A stretch of DNA of 64,000 nt from Roseomonas haemaphysalidis (lineage in GTDB: Bacteria > Pseudomonadota > Alphaproteobacteria > Acetobacterales > Acetobacteraceae): positions 186,001 to 250,000 of the forward strand of contig NZ_CP061177.1 in assembly GCF_017355405.1 (NCBI RefSeq), given 5' to 3'. Positions 8,751 to 16,853 of the stretch are shown here, one piece after another. Made by a program: the position numbers and the translations under genes. The notes below the pieces were generated by a model that worked only from the letters and a program-made list of their open reading frames with translations, was not told the origin of the DNA and ran no database searches. The first letter of the stretch is position 1. Each line of letters begins with the position of its first letter.

Positions 8751-9266
8751 TCAGGCCGGCGCGCGGTCCCCCACGCCGATGGCGCGCTGCATGTAGACCA
8801 CGTCCAGCCAGCGGCCGAACTTCACCCCCGCCGCGCGCAGCACGCCCACCTGGCGGAAGCCGAGCGACAGGTGCAGGCCGATCGAGCCGACATTCTCGGA
8901 ATCACCGATCACCGCGAACATCTGGCGGAAGCCCGTGCCCTCGGCATGCTGCAGCAGAGCCGCCACCAGCCCCTTGCCGACCCCCTGCCCGCGCACGTCG
9001 TCGCGCACATAGATGGAATCCTCGGCCGAGCAGCGATAGGCGGAGCGGTCGCGGATCTGGGCGTAGTAGCCGTAGCCCTTCACCTCGCCCTCATCCTCGG
9101 CCACCAGCCAGCCCCAGCCCTGGCCCTGCACGCGGGACATGCGGGCGGCCATCTCGGCGGCGTCCGGCGGCACCTCCTCGAAGGTGCCGGTGCCGGTCAG
9201 CACGTGGTGGGCGTAGATCGCGACCATGGCCGGCAGGTCGGCGGCGGTGGCGTCGCGATAGATCAT
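8751..9266 (-). CDS. GNAT-family N-acetyltransferase (phosphinothricin acetyltransferase-like)
   Basis: The 171-residue protein begins MIYRDATAADLPAMVAIYAHHV, close to the Pat/Bar/YncA subgroup that acetylates amino groups of methionine-related compounds or herbicide analogues. The acetyl-CoA loop is DDVRGQGVGKGLVAALLQHAE (R/Q-x-x-G-x-G/A motif), and the C-terminal part has GDSENVGSIGLHLSLGFRQVGVL, the usual Asn/Gly-Phe of the fold. I chose the ATG at 9266; the longer frame upstream is repeat-rich and not protein-like. The physiological substrate is unknown. Confidence 0.85.
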   Translation of the reverse strand: MIYRDATAADLPAMVAIYAHHVLTGTGTFEEVPPDAAEMAARMSRVQGQGWGWLVAEDEGEVKGYGYYAQIRDRSAYRCSAEDSIYVRDDVRGQGVGKGLVAALLQHAEGTGFRQMFAVIGDSENVGSIGLHLSLGFRQVGVLRAAGVKFGRWLDVVYMQRAIGVGDRAPA

Positions 9267-9354
9267 GCGGGAACTCTCCGGCCAGGGCGACATGGGCCGC
9301 GAATCGCCACGGCCCCGCGCCAGGGGTAGGCGGGCGGGGCCTGGGCCGCAAGAG

Positions 9355-9544
9355 GAAGGCCGGGGGAATGGATTCCCCCGGCCTTCCAGCCTGTTCCTGT
9401 TTTGCTTTGGCTTCGCGCGCCAGGGGCGAGGACGGCGCCACCGCTGCCACGTCAATATTGATGTTCGTTGCTGGCGCGACCGTTCCGCCCGCACCGGAAC
9501 CGCACAGAAAAAAGATGGGGGGCCGGGGGATTCATCCCCCGGCC
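9355..9544. repeat. Paired hairpin repeat, copy 2
   Basis: The left hairpin (9355-9386) has a perfect 15-bp stem with core GGGGGAAT/ATTCCCCC and a two-base loop. The right hairpin (9521-9544) has a perfect 11-bp stem, preceded by CAGAAAAAAGATGGGG at 9505-9520. The 120 bases between contain GTCAATATTGATG, comparable with GTCAATTTTTATC in copy 1. This fills most of the 292-bp gap between the GNAT and phytase-like genes. No gene is seen here. Confidence 0.7.
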
Positions 9545-9558
9545 TGGTGTCCCGGGCT

Positions 9559-10944
9559 TCAGCGCGCGCGCAGCAGTTCCGGCACGCGCAACAGCACCAT
9601 CTCGTTGTCGTCGGCCCGCGTCAGATGGCGGCCGGCGCTGAAGGGCAGGTTGTTGTCGTTGCCGACGATGATGGTGTCCGCGTCCACCATCGCCACGTTC
9701 TCGATGGTCAGAAAGGGGAAGCCCAGGCGGTCGTCCGGCGCGCCGGCCGCGCGGTCGCCGCGCGTGCGGGCCAGCTTGTCGGGGTCGCGGATATCCAGCA
9801 GGTCGATGAAGCCGAGCTTGCGCACGAAGCCCTCGGCATCCACGGCGCCGAGGTCGATCAGCGACACGCGCTTGACCCGCGCGGGGGTGGGAAAGCAGCC
9901 GGGCGGGTTGGCGCCGGCCGCGCAGGCGAGCGAGGCATCGCCCTCGCCGTCGTCGCGCTCGATCACCAGGGCGCGGCGGTCGTCGATCATGTTGAAGTCA
10001 CCGATGGAGACGGCGCCCTCGGCCAGCCGCATCTTCAGGGTGCGGCCGGTCCACTCGCCCTTGGCGGTGTCGAGTTCCAGCAGGCGCAGAAAGTCGCCTT
10101 CCGCCCGGTCGCTGCCAGCCGTGTAGAGCGGCTTTTCCAGCAGCGCCCACAGGCGGCTGCCGTCCGGCAGCATGGCCATGCCCTCGTAGCCGCCCGAGCG
10201 GCGCGAGCGGAAGTCGGCGCCGGCGGTGGGGGTGGCGCCCACGCTCACGGCCGGGTGGTCGGGCGAGCGCAGCACCTGGCCGTCCAGCACCGTCTGCACC
10301 ACGCGGCGGACCCGGCCCTCGGCATCGACGTTGAACAGAAAGGGACCGAATTCCTCGCCGATCCAGAAGCCGCTGCCGTCGGCCATGGGCTGGATGCTTT
10401 CCGGGTCGAAGTCACCGCCCGTGAGGTAGCGGGCGTCCGTGCCTTCGTTGACGATGCGGAAGGGCACGCGGCGGTCGGGGTCGGACAGGAAGATGGTCCG
10501 TTCCACGGCGACGCCGCCCTGGCTGAAGTCGGGGCGCAGCTTGTGGACCATCAGCAGCGCGTCGCCGCTGTTGCGCTTGTTGCCGAAGCCGTTGTCCGTC
10601 AGCACCCAGAAGGCGCCGGGCTCGCCCTGCACGGGCTTGATGCCGGAAAAGCCCTGCACCGCCTGGCCGATGAAGGGCAGCGACAGGCCGGTGGGGCGGC
10701 CGCCCGGGGCCGGGCCGGTGGTGCCGGGCAGGCTGCCGGCGCGGTCGGCGCGCTGCGCGTCGGCGCCGGTGAACTTGCCGGCCAGCAGCGCGTCGCGCGG
10801 CGCGTCGGCGGGCGGCAACGTCAGAGTCAGCGCCGGCAGGATGGCGTGGCCGGCGAGCCGCGCCTCGAAGCGGCGCTCCTCCTGGGCCGAGGCGGCGAGG
10901 GCGATGAACGAGAGGGCCGTGGCGGCCAGCAGAATGCGACGCAT
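9559..10944 (-). CDS. Exported esterase-like/phytase-like family protein
   Basis: A 461-residue protein with a clear Sec signal peptide (MRRILLAATALSFIALAASAQ, cleavage about residue 20). The mature part fits the phytase-like propeller family (PF13449): GFSGIKPVQGEPGAFWVLTDNGFGNK, FDPESIQPMADGSGFWIGEEFGPFL, GYEGMAMLPDGSRLWALLEK and FLTIENVAMVDADTIIVGNDNNLPFS near the C-terminus. The acidic and Asn residues of these segments are typical metal and phosphate-site positions. It probably acts in the periplasm on phosphate esters or similar compounds; true phytase activity is not shown. It appears to be a single-gene unit. Confidence 0.82.
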   Translation of the reverse strand: MRRILLAATALSFIALAASAQEERRFEARLAGHAILPALTLTLPPADAPRDALLAGKFTGADAQRADRAGSLPGTTGPAPGGRPTGLSLPFIGQAVQGFSGIKPVQGEPGAFWVLTDNGFGNKRNSGDALLMVHKLRPDFSQGGVAVERTIFLSDPDRRVPFRIVNEGTDARYLTGGDFDPESIQPMADGSGFWIGEEFGPFLFNVDAEGRVRRVVQTVLDGQVLRSPDHPAVSVGATPTAGADFRSRRSGGYEGMAMLPDGSRLWALLEKPLYTAGSDRAEGDFLRLLELDTAKGEWTGRTLKMRLAEGAVSIGDFNMIDDRRALVIERDDGEGDASLACAAGANPPGCFPTPARVKRVSLIDLGAVDAEGFVRKLGFIDLLDIRDPDKLARTRGDRAAGAPDDRLGFPFLTIENVAMVDADTIIVGNDNNLPFSAGRHLTRADDNEMVLLRVPELLRAR

Positions 10945-11042
10945 GGTGGGGCGGTGTCCCGGTTGCCTGTGGCCGGGCTGTTACTGGCGCCGTGTTGCGT
11001 GGCGCTGACGGTGGCGTGACGAAATGGCGACGCGGCGTGAGG

Positions 11043-11080
11043 CAGGTCCGGGGGGAGAATTCATTCTCCCCCCGGACCTG
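11043..11080 (-). terminator. Perfect 18-bp hairpin downstream of emrB-like gene
   Basis: Arms of 18 bases (core CCGGGGGGAGAAT/ATTCTCCCCCCGG) pair perfectly around a two-base loop, five bases beyond the stop of the MFS gene. There is no strong T-tract, so it may end or protect the transcript rather than act as a classic terminator. It shares the G-run/GAAT core with the paired hairpin repeats. Confidence 0.55.
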
Positions 11081-11085
11081 GATGC

Positions 11086-12696
11086 CTAATGCGCCCCGCC
11101 CCCGCCCCCACGCGGCCGCCGCAGCAGCGGCACCAGGGGCAGCGAGATCAGGAAGCAGGCCGCCATGACCAGCAGCGTGTCGTTGTAGGCCAGCACCAGC
11201 GCCTGCTGGGTCACCATGGTCTTCATGCGCGCCAGCGCGGCGATCTGCGCCTGAGCCTCGCCCAGCCCGCCGGCCATCAGCTGCGACAGGGTGTCGCGGT
11301 AGCGCAGCGCCTCGGGCCGTGCCCAGTTCAGCGATTCGCCCAGGTGCACGCGGTGCAGAAAGGAGCGGTCCTTGACCAGCGTGTTGATCACCGCGAGGCC
11401 GACGGCGCCGCCCAGGTTGCGCATCAGGTTGTACAGGCCGGACGCGTTCTTCAGCCGCTCCGGCGCGATGGTGCCGAGCGCAATCTGGTTAACGGGGGCG
11501 ATGCACATCATCATCGCCACGCCGCGCAGGCCGAGCGGAAAGGCCATCTCGGCGAAGCCGCTTTGCGTGGTCAGCCGCGCCGTCAGCCACAGCGACAGAA
11601 AGAACAGCGACAATCCGCAGGCCAGGATCAGCCGCGGGTCCAGCTTGCCCAGTGCCCGGCCGATGACGGGGGCGGCAAAGAACATGCACAACCCGGTGAT
11701 GAACATCACCTCGCCGATCTGCAGCGAGTTGTAGCCGCGCACGCGCGCCAGAAAGAGCGGGATCAGGTAGACCGCGCCGTACAGGCCGATGCCCATGGTG
11801 AAGCTGAACAAGCAGCCGATCGCGAAATTGCGGTCGCGAAAGGCGGCGAGGTCGACGATCGGCTCCGGCCGGGTGAAGGCGCGCCAGAAGAACACCACGC
11901 CCGCCACCAGGCACAGCGCCGCGAAGGCCGCCACCGTCTCGTCCTGCAGCCAGTCCCAGCGCGGGCCTTCCTCCATCACGTATTCCAGGCTGCCCAGAAA
12001 GGCCGCCATGGCCGCCAGCCCCCACCAGTCGAAGCGCGCCAGCAGCGAGCGGTCGGGCTTGTCGATGTCCACCGTCAGCCAGACGGTGGTGGCGATGACG
12101 ATGCCGACCGGCACGTTGATCAGGAACAGCCAGTGCCAGGACAGGCTTTCCGTCAGCCAGCCGCCCAGCGTCGGCCCGATGGTCGGCGCCAGCGTCGCGG
12201 TCAGGCCGATGATCACCGTGGCGCTGGCCCGCTTGGCCGGCGGAAACAGCATGAAGGAGGCGGCGAAGACCGTCGGGATCATCGCGCCGCCGATGAAGCC
12301 CTGAGCCGCGCGGAACACCACCATGGTGCCGAGCGAGGAGGACAGCGCGCAGAACAGCGAGAACACCGTGAAGCCGGCGGCCGACGCCGTAAACAGCACG
12401 CGGGTGGACAGGAGCCGCGACAGAAAGCCCGACAGCGGGATCATGACGATCTCGGCGATCAGGTAGGAGGTCTGCACCCAGCTCGCCTCGTCCGGGCTGG
12501 CGGCGAGGCCGGCCTGGATCTCGGAGATGGAGGCCGAAACGATCTGGATGTCCAGGATCGCCATGAACATGCCGAACACCATGGCCATGAAGCCGATGCG
12601 CGCACGCGGCGTCATGGCCGCCGGGCCCGCCGCCGCGGCGGGGTTGGGCGCGGGGTTCGGCGGCCCGCCGGCACGGTCGGTGGTGGTGGCGCTCAC
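11086..12696 (-). CDS. DHA2-family (EmrB-type) multidrug efflux MFS transporter
   Basis: A 536-residue, 14-helix inner-membrane drug:proton antiporter. Typical DHA2 segments are the first helix with MAILDIQIVSASISEIQAGL, then EASWVQTSYLIAEIVMIPLSGFLS, motif C-like IGPTLGGWLTESLSWHWLFLINVP, and RNLGGAVGLAVINTLVKDRS near the end. It starts with GTG at 12696, four bases after the stop of the HlyD-type gene, so the two are coupled and should form a tripartite pump with an outer-membrane channel. No TolC-like gene is in the window. Control is probably by the divergent TetR. Confidence 0.92.
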   Translation of the reverse strand: MSATTTDRAGGPPNPAPNPAAAAGPAAMTPRARIGFMAMVFGMFMAILDIQIVSASISEIQAGLAASPDEASWVQTSYLIAEIVMIPLSGFLSRLLSTRVLFTASAAGFTVFSLFCALSSSLGTMVVFRAAQGFIGGAMIPTVFAASFMLFPPAKRASATVIIGLTATLAPTIGPTLGGWLTESLSWHWLFLINVPVGIVIATTVWLTVDIDKPDRSLLARFDWWGLAAMAAFLGSLEYVMEEGPRWDWLQDETVAAFAALCLVAGVVFFWRAFTRPEPIVDLAAFRDRNFAIGCLFSFTMGIGLYGAVYLIPLFLARVRGYNSLQIGEVMFITGLCMFFAAPVIGRALGKLDPRLILACGLSLFFLSLWLTARLTTQSGFAEMAFPLGLRGVAMMMCIAPVNQIALGTIAPERLKNASGLYNLMRNLGGAVGLAVINTLVKDRSFLHRVHLGESLNWARPEALRYRDTLSQLMAGGLGEAQAQIAALARMKTMVTQQALVLAYNDTLLVMAACFLISLPLVPLLRRPRGGGGGAH

Positions 12697-12700
12697 GGCG

Positions 12701-13864
12701 TCAGAACAGGCTGGCGATGGCGGCCCAGACGCCGCGCGGCGCGTCCGGGTCGGCGCGGGCGTCGACCTCGGCCACCACGGACAGGCCGGGGCGCAGCCGC
12801 GCCAGGGCGGCGGCGTCCTGGCCCTGCTCCAGCACCAGCTTCACCGGCACGCGCTGCACGATCTTGGTGAAGTTGCCGGTGGCGTTCTCCGGCGGCAGCA
12901 GGCTGAACTGGCTGCCGGTGGCGGGGGCGAAGCTGTCCACCCGCGCGTGGAACATGGCGCCGGGGATGGCATCCACCGTCACCTCCACCGGCTGGCCGGG
13001 GCGCATGCGGGGCAGCTGGGTTTCCTTGAAGTTGGCCACCACGTAGAGCCGCTCCGGCGCCGGCGCCACGGCGATCAGCTGCTGCCCCGGCTGCACGTGC
13101 TGGCCAAGCTGCGCCGCGCGGTTGCCGGCGATGCCGTCCACCGGCGCGCGGATGGCGGTGTAGGACAGGTTGGTTTCCGCCTGCGCCAGCGCCGCGGCGG
13201 CCTGGGCGCGGCGGGCCTCGGCCTGGCGCAGCTGCGCGGCCAGCACGCCGCGCGTCTGCTGCTGCACGGACAGCTGCGCCTGGGCGGCGGTCACCGCCGC
13301 CTCGGCCTTGCGCTGGTCCGCCACCACCTGGTCGGAGGATTGGCGCGACGCATAGCCGCCGCCGACCAGCGCCTGGGTGCGCCGCGCGTCGGACGCCGCC
13401 CGCACCTGCTCGGCGCGTGCCTGCTCGATCTGCGCCTGCGCCGCGTCGATCTGCGCCTGCTGCTGCGTTTCCTGGGTGGCCAGGGTGGCGATCGCGGCCT
13501 CCGCCTCGGCCAGGGTGGCCCGCGCCTGGTCGCGCGCATTGGACAGGTCGCGACGGTCCAGCTCGATCAGCAGGTCGCCGACCTTGACCGGCTGGTTGTC
13601 GGCCACCGAGATGGCGGCGACGTCGGCCGAGATGCGGGCGGCGAGCACGCTGATGTCGCCCTGCACGTAGGCGTCGTCGGTTTCGATCAGAAAGCGGCCG
13701 GTGCGCCAATACCAGGTGCCGAACACGGCGGCGGCCAGGAGCAGCACCACCGGCACCACGCGCAGCAGCACCCAGCGCACGGGCCGGCGCGGCGGCGCGG
13801 GGGGCGGCGTGGCCGAGGCGCGGCTGGCCTCCATCGCGGCGGAGGGAGAAACGGGTGCGTTCAT
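12701..13864 (-). CDS. HlyD/EmrA-type membrane fusion protein
   Basis: This 387-residue adaptor has one N-terminal membrane helix (WVLLRVVPVVLLLAAAVFG, about 29-47), a split lipoyl domain (DAYVQGDISVLAARISADV and ISVADNQPVKVGDLLIELD; second half AIRAPVDGIAGNRAAQLGQHVQPG), an Ala/Gln-rich coiled coil between (about 110-225), and a beta-barrel with YVVANFKETQLPRMRPGQPVEVTVD. It links the EmrB-type transporter to an outer-membrane channel across the periplasm. It is the first gene of the emr-like operon; the 149-bp gap to the divergent TetR start holds two matching operator palindromes. Confidence 0.92.
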   Translation of the reverse strand: MNAPVSPSAAMEASRASATPPPAPPRRPVRWVLLRVVPVVLLLAAAVFGTWYWRTGRFLIETDDAYVQGDISVLAARISADVAAISVADNQPVKVGDLLIELDRRDLSNARDQARATLAEAEAAIATLATQETQQQAQIDAAQAQIEQARAEQVRAASDARRTQALVGGGYASRQSSDQVVADQRKAEAAVTAAQAQLSVQQQTRGVLAAQLRQAEARRAQAAAALAQAETNLSYTAIRAPVDGIAGNRAAQLGQHVQPGQQLIAVAPAPERLYVVANFKETQLPRMRPGQPVEVTVDAIPGAMFHARVDSFAPATGSQFSLLPPENATGNFTKIVQRVPVKLVLEQGQDAAALARLRPGLSVVAEVDARADPDAPRGVWAAIASLF

Positions 13865-13894
13865 GCACGGGGCCTTGCTGCGCCATTCAGGTGA

Positions 13895-13909
13895 ACTGAA
13901 CGGTCCAGT
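13895..13909. promoter_or_regulatory. TetR operator, emr-proximal copy
   Basis: ACTGAACGGTCCAGT is a palindrome (7-bp arms, one-base centre) with one mismatch. It lies 31 bases upstream of the HlyD-type start and has nearly the same sequence as the copy at 13959-13973. Assignment to the adjacent TetR is inferred. Confidence 0.65.
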
Positions 13910-13958
13910 GCACCTTGCCCCAGCAAGTGCGCCAGGGCATGCTGCGTGTCAAGACCGG

Positions 13959-13973
13959 ACTGAACCGTTCAGT
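13959..13973. promoter_or_regulatory. TetR operator, tetR-proximal copy
   Basis: ACTGAACCGTTCAGT is a perfect palindrome with 7-bp arms and a one-base centre, 40 bases upstream of the TetR start. Centres of the two copies are 64 bp apart, about six helical turns, which would allow dimers on the same DNA face. Confidence 0.7.
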
Positions 13974-14013
13974 TCAACCTGCCCCCGCCGCCTGTTCCGG
14001 ATGCCCGCCCTTT

Positions 14014-14673
14014 ATGTCCGCTGCCATCGACCTGCTGAGCGAACACCAGAGCCCCAAGCGCCGCGCCATCCTGCTGGCGGCGGCGGAGCTGTTCATGGCC
14101 GATGGCTATGCCACCGTGGCGATGGACGCGGTGGCGCGCGCCGCCGGCGTGTCCAAGGCCACGCTCTACGCCCATTTCACCGGCAAGGAGGCCTTGTTCG
14201 AGGCCATCGTGGTCGATGGCTGCGCCACCATGCGCCTGCGGGCGGAGGCGCTGCTGGCCGGGGCACCGCGGCCGCTGCGGCAGGCGCTGGAGGAGCTGGG
14301 CCTGCACTGGCTGCGCTTCATGCTGCGCCCCGAGGTCCGGGCGCTGCACCGGGTCATGATCGCGGAAAGCGGCCGCTTTCCCGCCCTGGCGCACAGCTTC
14401 TACGCGGCGGGGCCGCTGGCCATGCAGCAGTGGCTGGCCGCCTGGCTGGCCGCCGCCCAGGCGCGCGGCGCCCTTCCCCCCACGGCCGATCCGGAGCTGG
14501 CCGCGGAGCAATTCCTGTCGCTGCTGCGGGGCGACCTGTTTGTCCGCGCCAAGCTGGGGCTGGTGCGGCCGGACGAGGAAGCCAGCCTGCCGGCGCTGGC
14601 GGCGCGGGCCGCCGAGGCGGTGCTGCGGCTGCATGCCGCGCCGCAGCAAGCGCGGGCGGACGGATTCGCCTGA
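14014..14673 (+). CDS. TetR/AcrR-family transcriptional repressor
   Basis: This 219-residue regulator has a canonical TetR helix-turn-helix at about 13-60 (AELFMADGYATVAMDAVARA, then VSKATLYAHFTGKEALFEAI). The C-terminal part is an alpha-helical ligand and dimer domain similar to AcrR types with a TetR_C_7-like end. I chose ATG 14014 because the frame upstream overlaps the operator region. It diverges from the EmrAB-type pump, and the gap carries two near-identical palindromes, so it very probably represses the pump and itself until a pump substrate binds. The ligand is unknown. Confidence 0.9.
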   Translation: MSAAIDLLSEHQSPKRRAILLAAAELFMADGYATVAMDAVARAAGVSKATLYAHFTGKEALFEAIVVDGCATMRLRAEALLAGAPRPLRQALEELGLHWLRFMLRPEVRALHRVMIAESGRFPALAHSFYAAGPLAMQQWLAAWLAAAQARGALPPTADPELAAEQFLSLLRGDLFVRAKLGLVRPDEEASLPALAARAAEAVLRLHAAPQQARADGFA

Positions 14674-14805
14674 AACATCGCTTCGGCGCGGGAGGAAGCC
14701 CGTGGCACGGCGCCGCCCAAGGTAACTTTCCGCCATGCAGGGGAGACATGCGGAAAAACACCGGCCACTCCCGCAGAAACCTCTTTCGCGATCCGGGCGT
14801 CATCC

Positions 14806-14811
14806 TTATAT
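14806..14811 (+). promoter_or_regulatory. Possible -10 element of the decarboxylase leader
   Basis: TTATAT is a notable AT-rich hexamer in GC-rich DNA, with a weak -35 candidate TTTCGC 16 bases upstream. If used, transcription would begin near 14818 and give a leader of about 210 nt before the decarboxylase gene. This is weak evidence. Confidence 0.35.
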
Positions 14812-14849
14812 GCCCCCTCAGACGCAGTACGCACGTGCCTCTAGGCCCC

Positions 14850-15015
14850 CGGCAGGCAAGACCAGCCAAAGGTTTACGCAACGACGTCAAGCGTTCTGGC
14901 AACCCCGGTGACGGCGCAGGCCCCACCGGCTCTTCTTTGGTCGCTGGTTCGTTCGACCGTTTCGTCAACTTGGGGCTGATCCTGCCATGGGCGGGGGAGG
15001 TCCTTCACATTCCGA
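14850..15015 (+). ncRNA. Candidate structured leader (speF-type) of the decarboxylase
   Basis: Between the TetR gene and the decarboxylase lie 357 bases without a convincing gene. The last 165 look like an RNA leader: a local hairpin GGTCG-CGACC (14939-14943 with 14954-14958) inside the stretch TCTTCTTTGGTCGCTGGTTC. Alphaproteobacterial ornithine decarboxylase genes are known to carry the conserved speF leader motif, and the gene type and position fit. I cannot run a covariance search, so identity and ends are inferred. An AUG at 14747 opens a frame through the leader and past the decarboxylase start; I do not treat it as a gene. Confidence 0.45.
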
Positions 15016-15030
15016 ATGGAAGGGTGTGCG

Positions 15031-16161
15031 ATGACCCCCAAGGTTTCTCAGTTCCTGCGCGACACCGTGCCGGCCACCCCCTGCCTGGTGGTGGATGTGG
15101 ACCGGGTGGCGGAGAACTACGGCCGCCTCAAGGCGGCCCTGCCGCTGGCGCGCATCTATTACGCCGTGAAGGCCAACCCGGCCGCGCCGATCCTCGGCCG
15201 CCTGGTGGACCTCGACTCCTGCTTCGACGCCGCGTCCTGGGAAGAGATCCAGGCCTGCCTGCGCGCCGGCGCCGCGCCGGAGGCGATCTCCTTTGGCAAC
15301 ACGGTGAAGAAGGAAAGCGCCATCAAGGCGGCCTTTGACGCCGGCGTGCGCATGTTCGCCTTCGACTCCGAGCCGGAGCTGCGCAAGCTCGCCCGCTCGG
15401 CGCCGGGTGCCAAGGTGTATTGCCGCATCCTGGTGGGCAACGTGGGCGCCGAGTGGCCGCTGTCCAAGAAGTTCGGCTGCGAGGTCGAGATGGCGCGCGA
15501 GCTGATGTCGCTGGCGGGCGAGCTGGGCCTCGACGCCTTCGGCATCTCCTTCCACGTCGGCAGCCAGCAGACCCGCACCGCGGCCTATGAGGCGGCGATC
15601 GCCAAGGTCGGCCTGCTGTTCACCGACCTGAAGCGCGATGGCGTGAACGTCCGCATGATCAACATCGGCGGCGGCTACCCGGTGCGCTACCGCTCCGAGG
15701 TGCCGGAGATCGACGCGATCGGCGATGCCATCATGGGCGCCATGGCCGAGGCCTTCGGCAATGCGCTGCCGGAGATGGTGGTCGAGCCCGGCCGCTTCAT
15801 CGTCGGCGACGCGGGCGTGCTGTCGTCCGAGGTCGTGCTGGTGTCGCGCAAGGAAAAGGACGACCCGGTGCGCTGGGTGTACCTGGACATCGGCCGTTTC
15901 GGCGGGCTGGCGGAAACGGAGGGCGAGGCCATCAAGTACGCCTTCCGCACCGCGCATGACGGTGGCGAGGACGGCCCGGTGACCATCGCCGGCCCGACCT
16001 GCGACAGCACGGACACGCTGTACGAGAAGTCTAACTATCGCCTGCCGCTGGCGCTCGACGCCGGCGACCGGGTGGAGCTGCTGGCGACGGGGGCCTACGT
16101 TACCACCTATGCCAGCCAGGGCTTCAATGGCTTCGCGCCGCTGGCTGAGCACTACATCTGA
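15031..16161 (+). CDS. Type III PLP-dependent ornithine/lysine decarboxylase
   Basis: A 376-residue alanine-racemase-fold decarboxylase that makes putrescine (or cadaverine) from the basic amino acid. Family residues are visible: PLP lysine in YYAVKANP, SFHVGSQQ, the phosphate-binding NIGGGYPV, VEPGRFIVGDAG, the catalytic cysteine in GPTCDSTDTL, and the final YASQGFNGF. Length and motifs fit bacterial ODC/LDC of the eukaryote-like type better than diaminopimelate decarboxylase. ATG 15031 is chosen because GGAAGG lies eight bases upstream; an ATG at 15016 is less likely. It has its own leader and a strong terminator, so it is probably monocistronic. Confidence 0.9.
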   Translation: MTPKVSQFLRDTVPATPCLVVDVDRVAENYGRLKAALPLARIYYAVKANPAAPILGRLVDLDSCFDAASWEEIQACLRAGAAPEAISFGNTVKKESAIKAAFDAGVRMFAFDSEPELRKLARSAPGAKVYCRILVGNVGAEWPLSKKFGCEVEMARELMSLAGELGLDAFGISFHVGSQQTRTAAYEAAIAKVGLLFTDLKRDGVNVRMINIGGGYPVRYRSEVPEIDAIGDAIMGAMAEAFGNALPEMVVEPGRFIVGDAGVLSSEVVLVSRKEKDDPVRWVYLDIGRFGGLAETEGEAIKYAFRTAHDGGEDGPVTIAGPTCDSTDTLYEKSNYRLPLALDAGDRVELLATGAYVTTYASQGFNGFAPLAEHYI

Positions 16162-16184
16162 GGCTTCCGCCACCCGGCGGAGCG

Positions 16185-16216
16185 GGCGGGGAGGGCAACC
16201 TCCCCGCCTTTTTTGT
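16185..16216 (+). terminator. Rho-independent terminator of the decarboxylase gene
   Basis: A perfect 10-bp stem GGCGGGGAGG/CCTCCCCGCC closed by a GCAA tetraloop and followed by a T-tract (CTTTTTTGTTT). It lies 24 bases past the stop codon. Confidence 0.92.
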
Positions 16217-16250
16217 TTGAAGCGCGTCCCGCGCCGGATATCCTATTGTC

Positions 16251-16715
16251 ATGGACGAAATTGACCGGAACATCCTCGTGGCCTTGCAAGAGGACGGGGC
16301 CGCCGGGCTGGCCGAACTGGCCAAGGTCGCGGGATTGTCGGTGTCGGCTACCGCGGAACGCGTGAAGCGGCTGGAAGAGCGCGGCACCATTCGTGGCTGG
16401 CGGGCCGACCTGGACCCGGCTGCCATCGGCTGCCCGATGCTGGCCTTCGTGTTCGTGGAGCTGCGCGCCGGCAAGGACGAGACCGCCTTCCGCACCGCCA
16501 TGCGTGGTGCCGAGCCGGTGCTGGAATGCCACCGGGTGACCGGCGGCTGGACTTACCTGCTGAAACTGCGCCTGCCCGACCTCGCCGCGGTGGAGCGCTT
16601 CGTGGCCGAGGCGGTGCGCGGCCATGCCGGTGTGGCGCGCACGGAAACGCTGCTGGCGATCGGCTCGGCCAAGGAGACGTCCATCCTGCCCGTGGCGGAG
16701 GCGACCGAGGAGTAG
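16251..16715 (+). CDS. Lrp/AsnC-family transcriptional regulator
   Basis: This 154-residue protein has the Lrp layout: an N-terminal winged helix (MDEIDRNILVALQEDGAAGLAELAKVAGLSVSATAERVKRLEERGTIRGW, residues 1-50) and a RAM ligand and oligomer domain (about 65-145) with the VTGGWTYLLKLRLPDLAAVERF pattern. Such proteins usually sense an amino acid. It sits just after the terminator of the decarboxylase and 138 bases before the peptide-importer operon, so either could be a target; no operator repeat stands out. Confidence 0.9.
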   Translation: MDEIDRNILVALQEDGAAGLAELAKVAGLSVSATAERVKRLEERGTIRGWRADLDPAAIGCPMLAFVFVELRAGKDETAFRTAMRGAEPVLECHRVTGGWTYLLKLRLPDLAAVERFVAEAVRGHAGVARTETLLAIGSAKETSILPVAEATEE

Positions 16716-16853
16716 GCTGCCGCCGATGTGACTGAAAAAGAGGCGGAACGGTTTCCACGGGATGACAGTGAAACCCACTTCATCTGGCGAGACATGCCCC
16801 CCGCTGCTACAGTGTGGCGGTAAGAAGGCGGCAGCCTCTGGGGGATTTTTTTG

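Noticed and set aside
14747..15338. Frame starting MRKNTGHSRRNLF in the decarboxylase leader, considered as a leader peptide
   Set aside because: It has no stop before the decarboxylase start and runs far into that gene in another frame, unlike known leader peptides.
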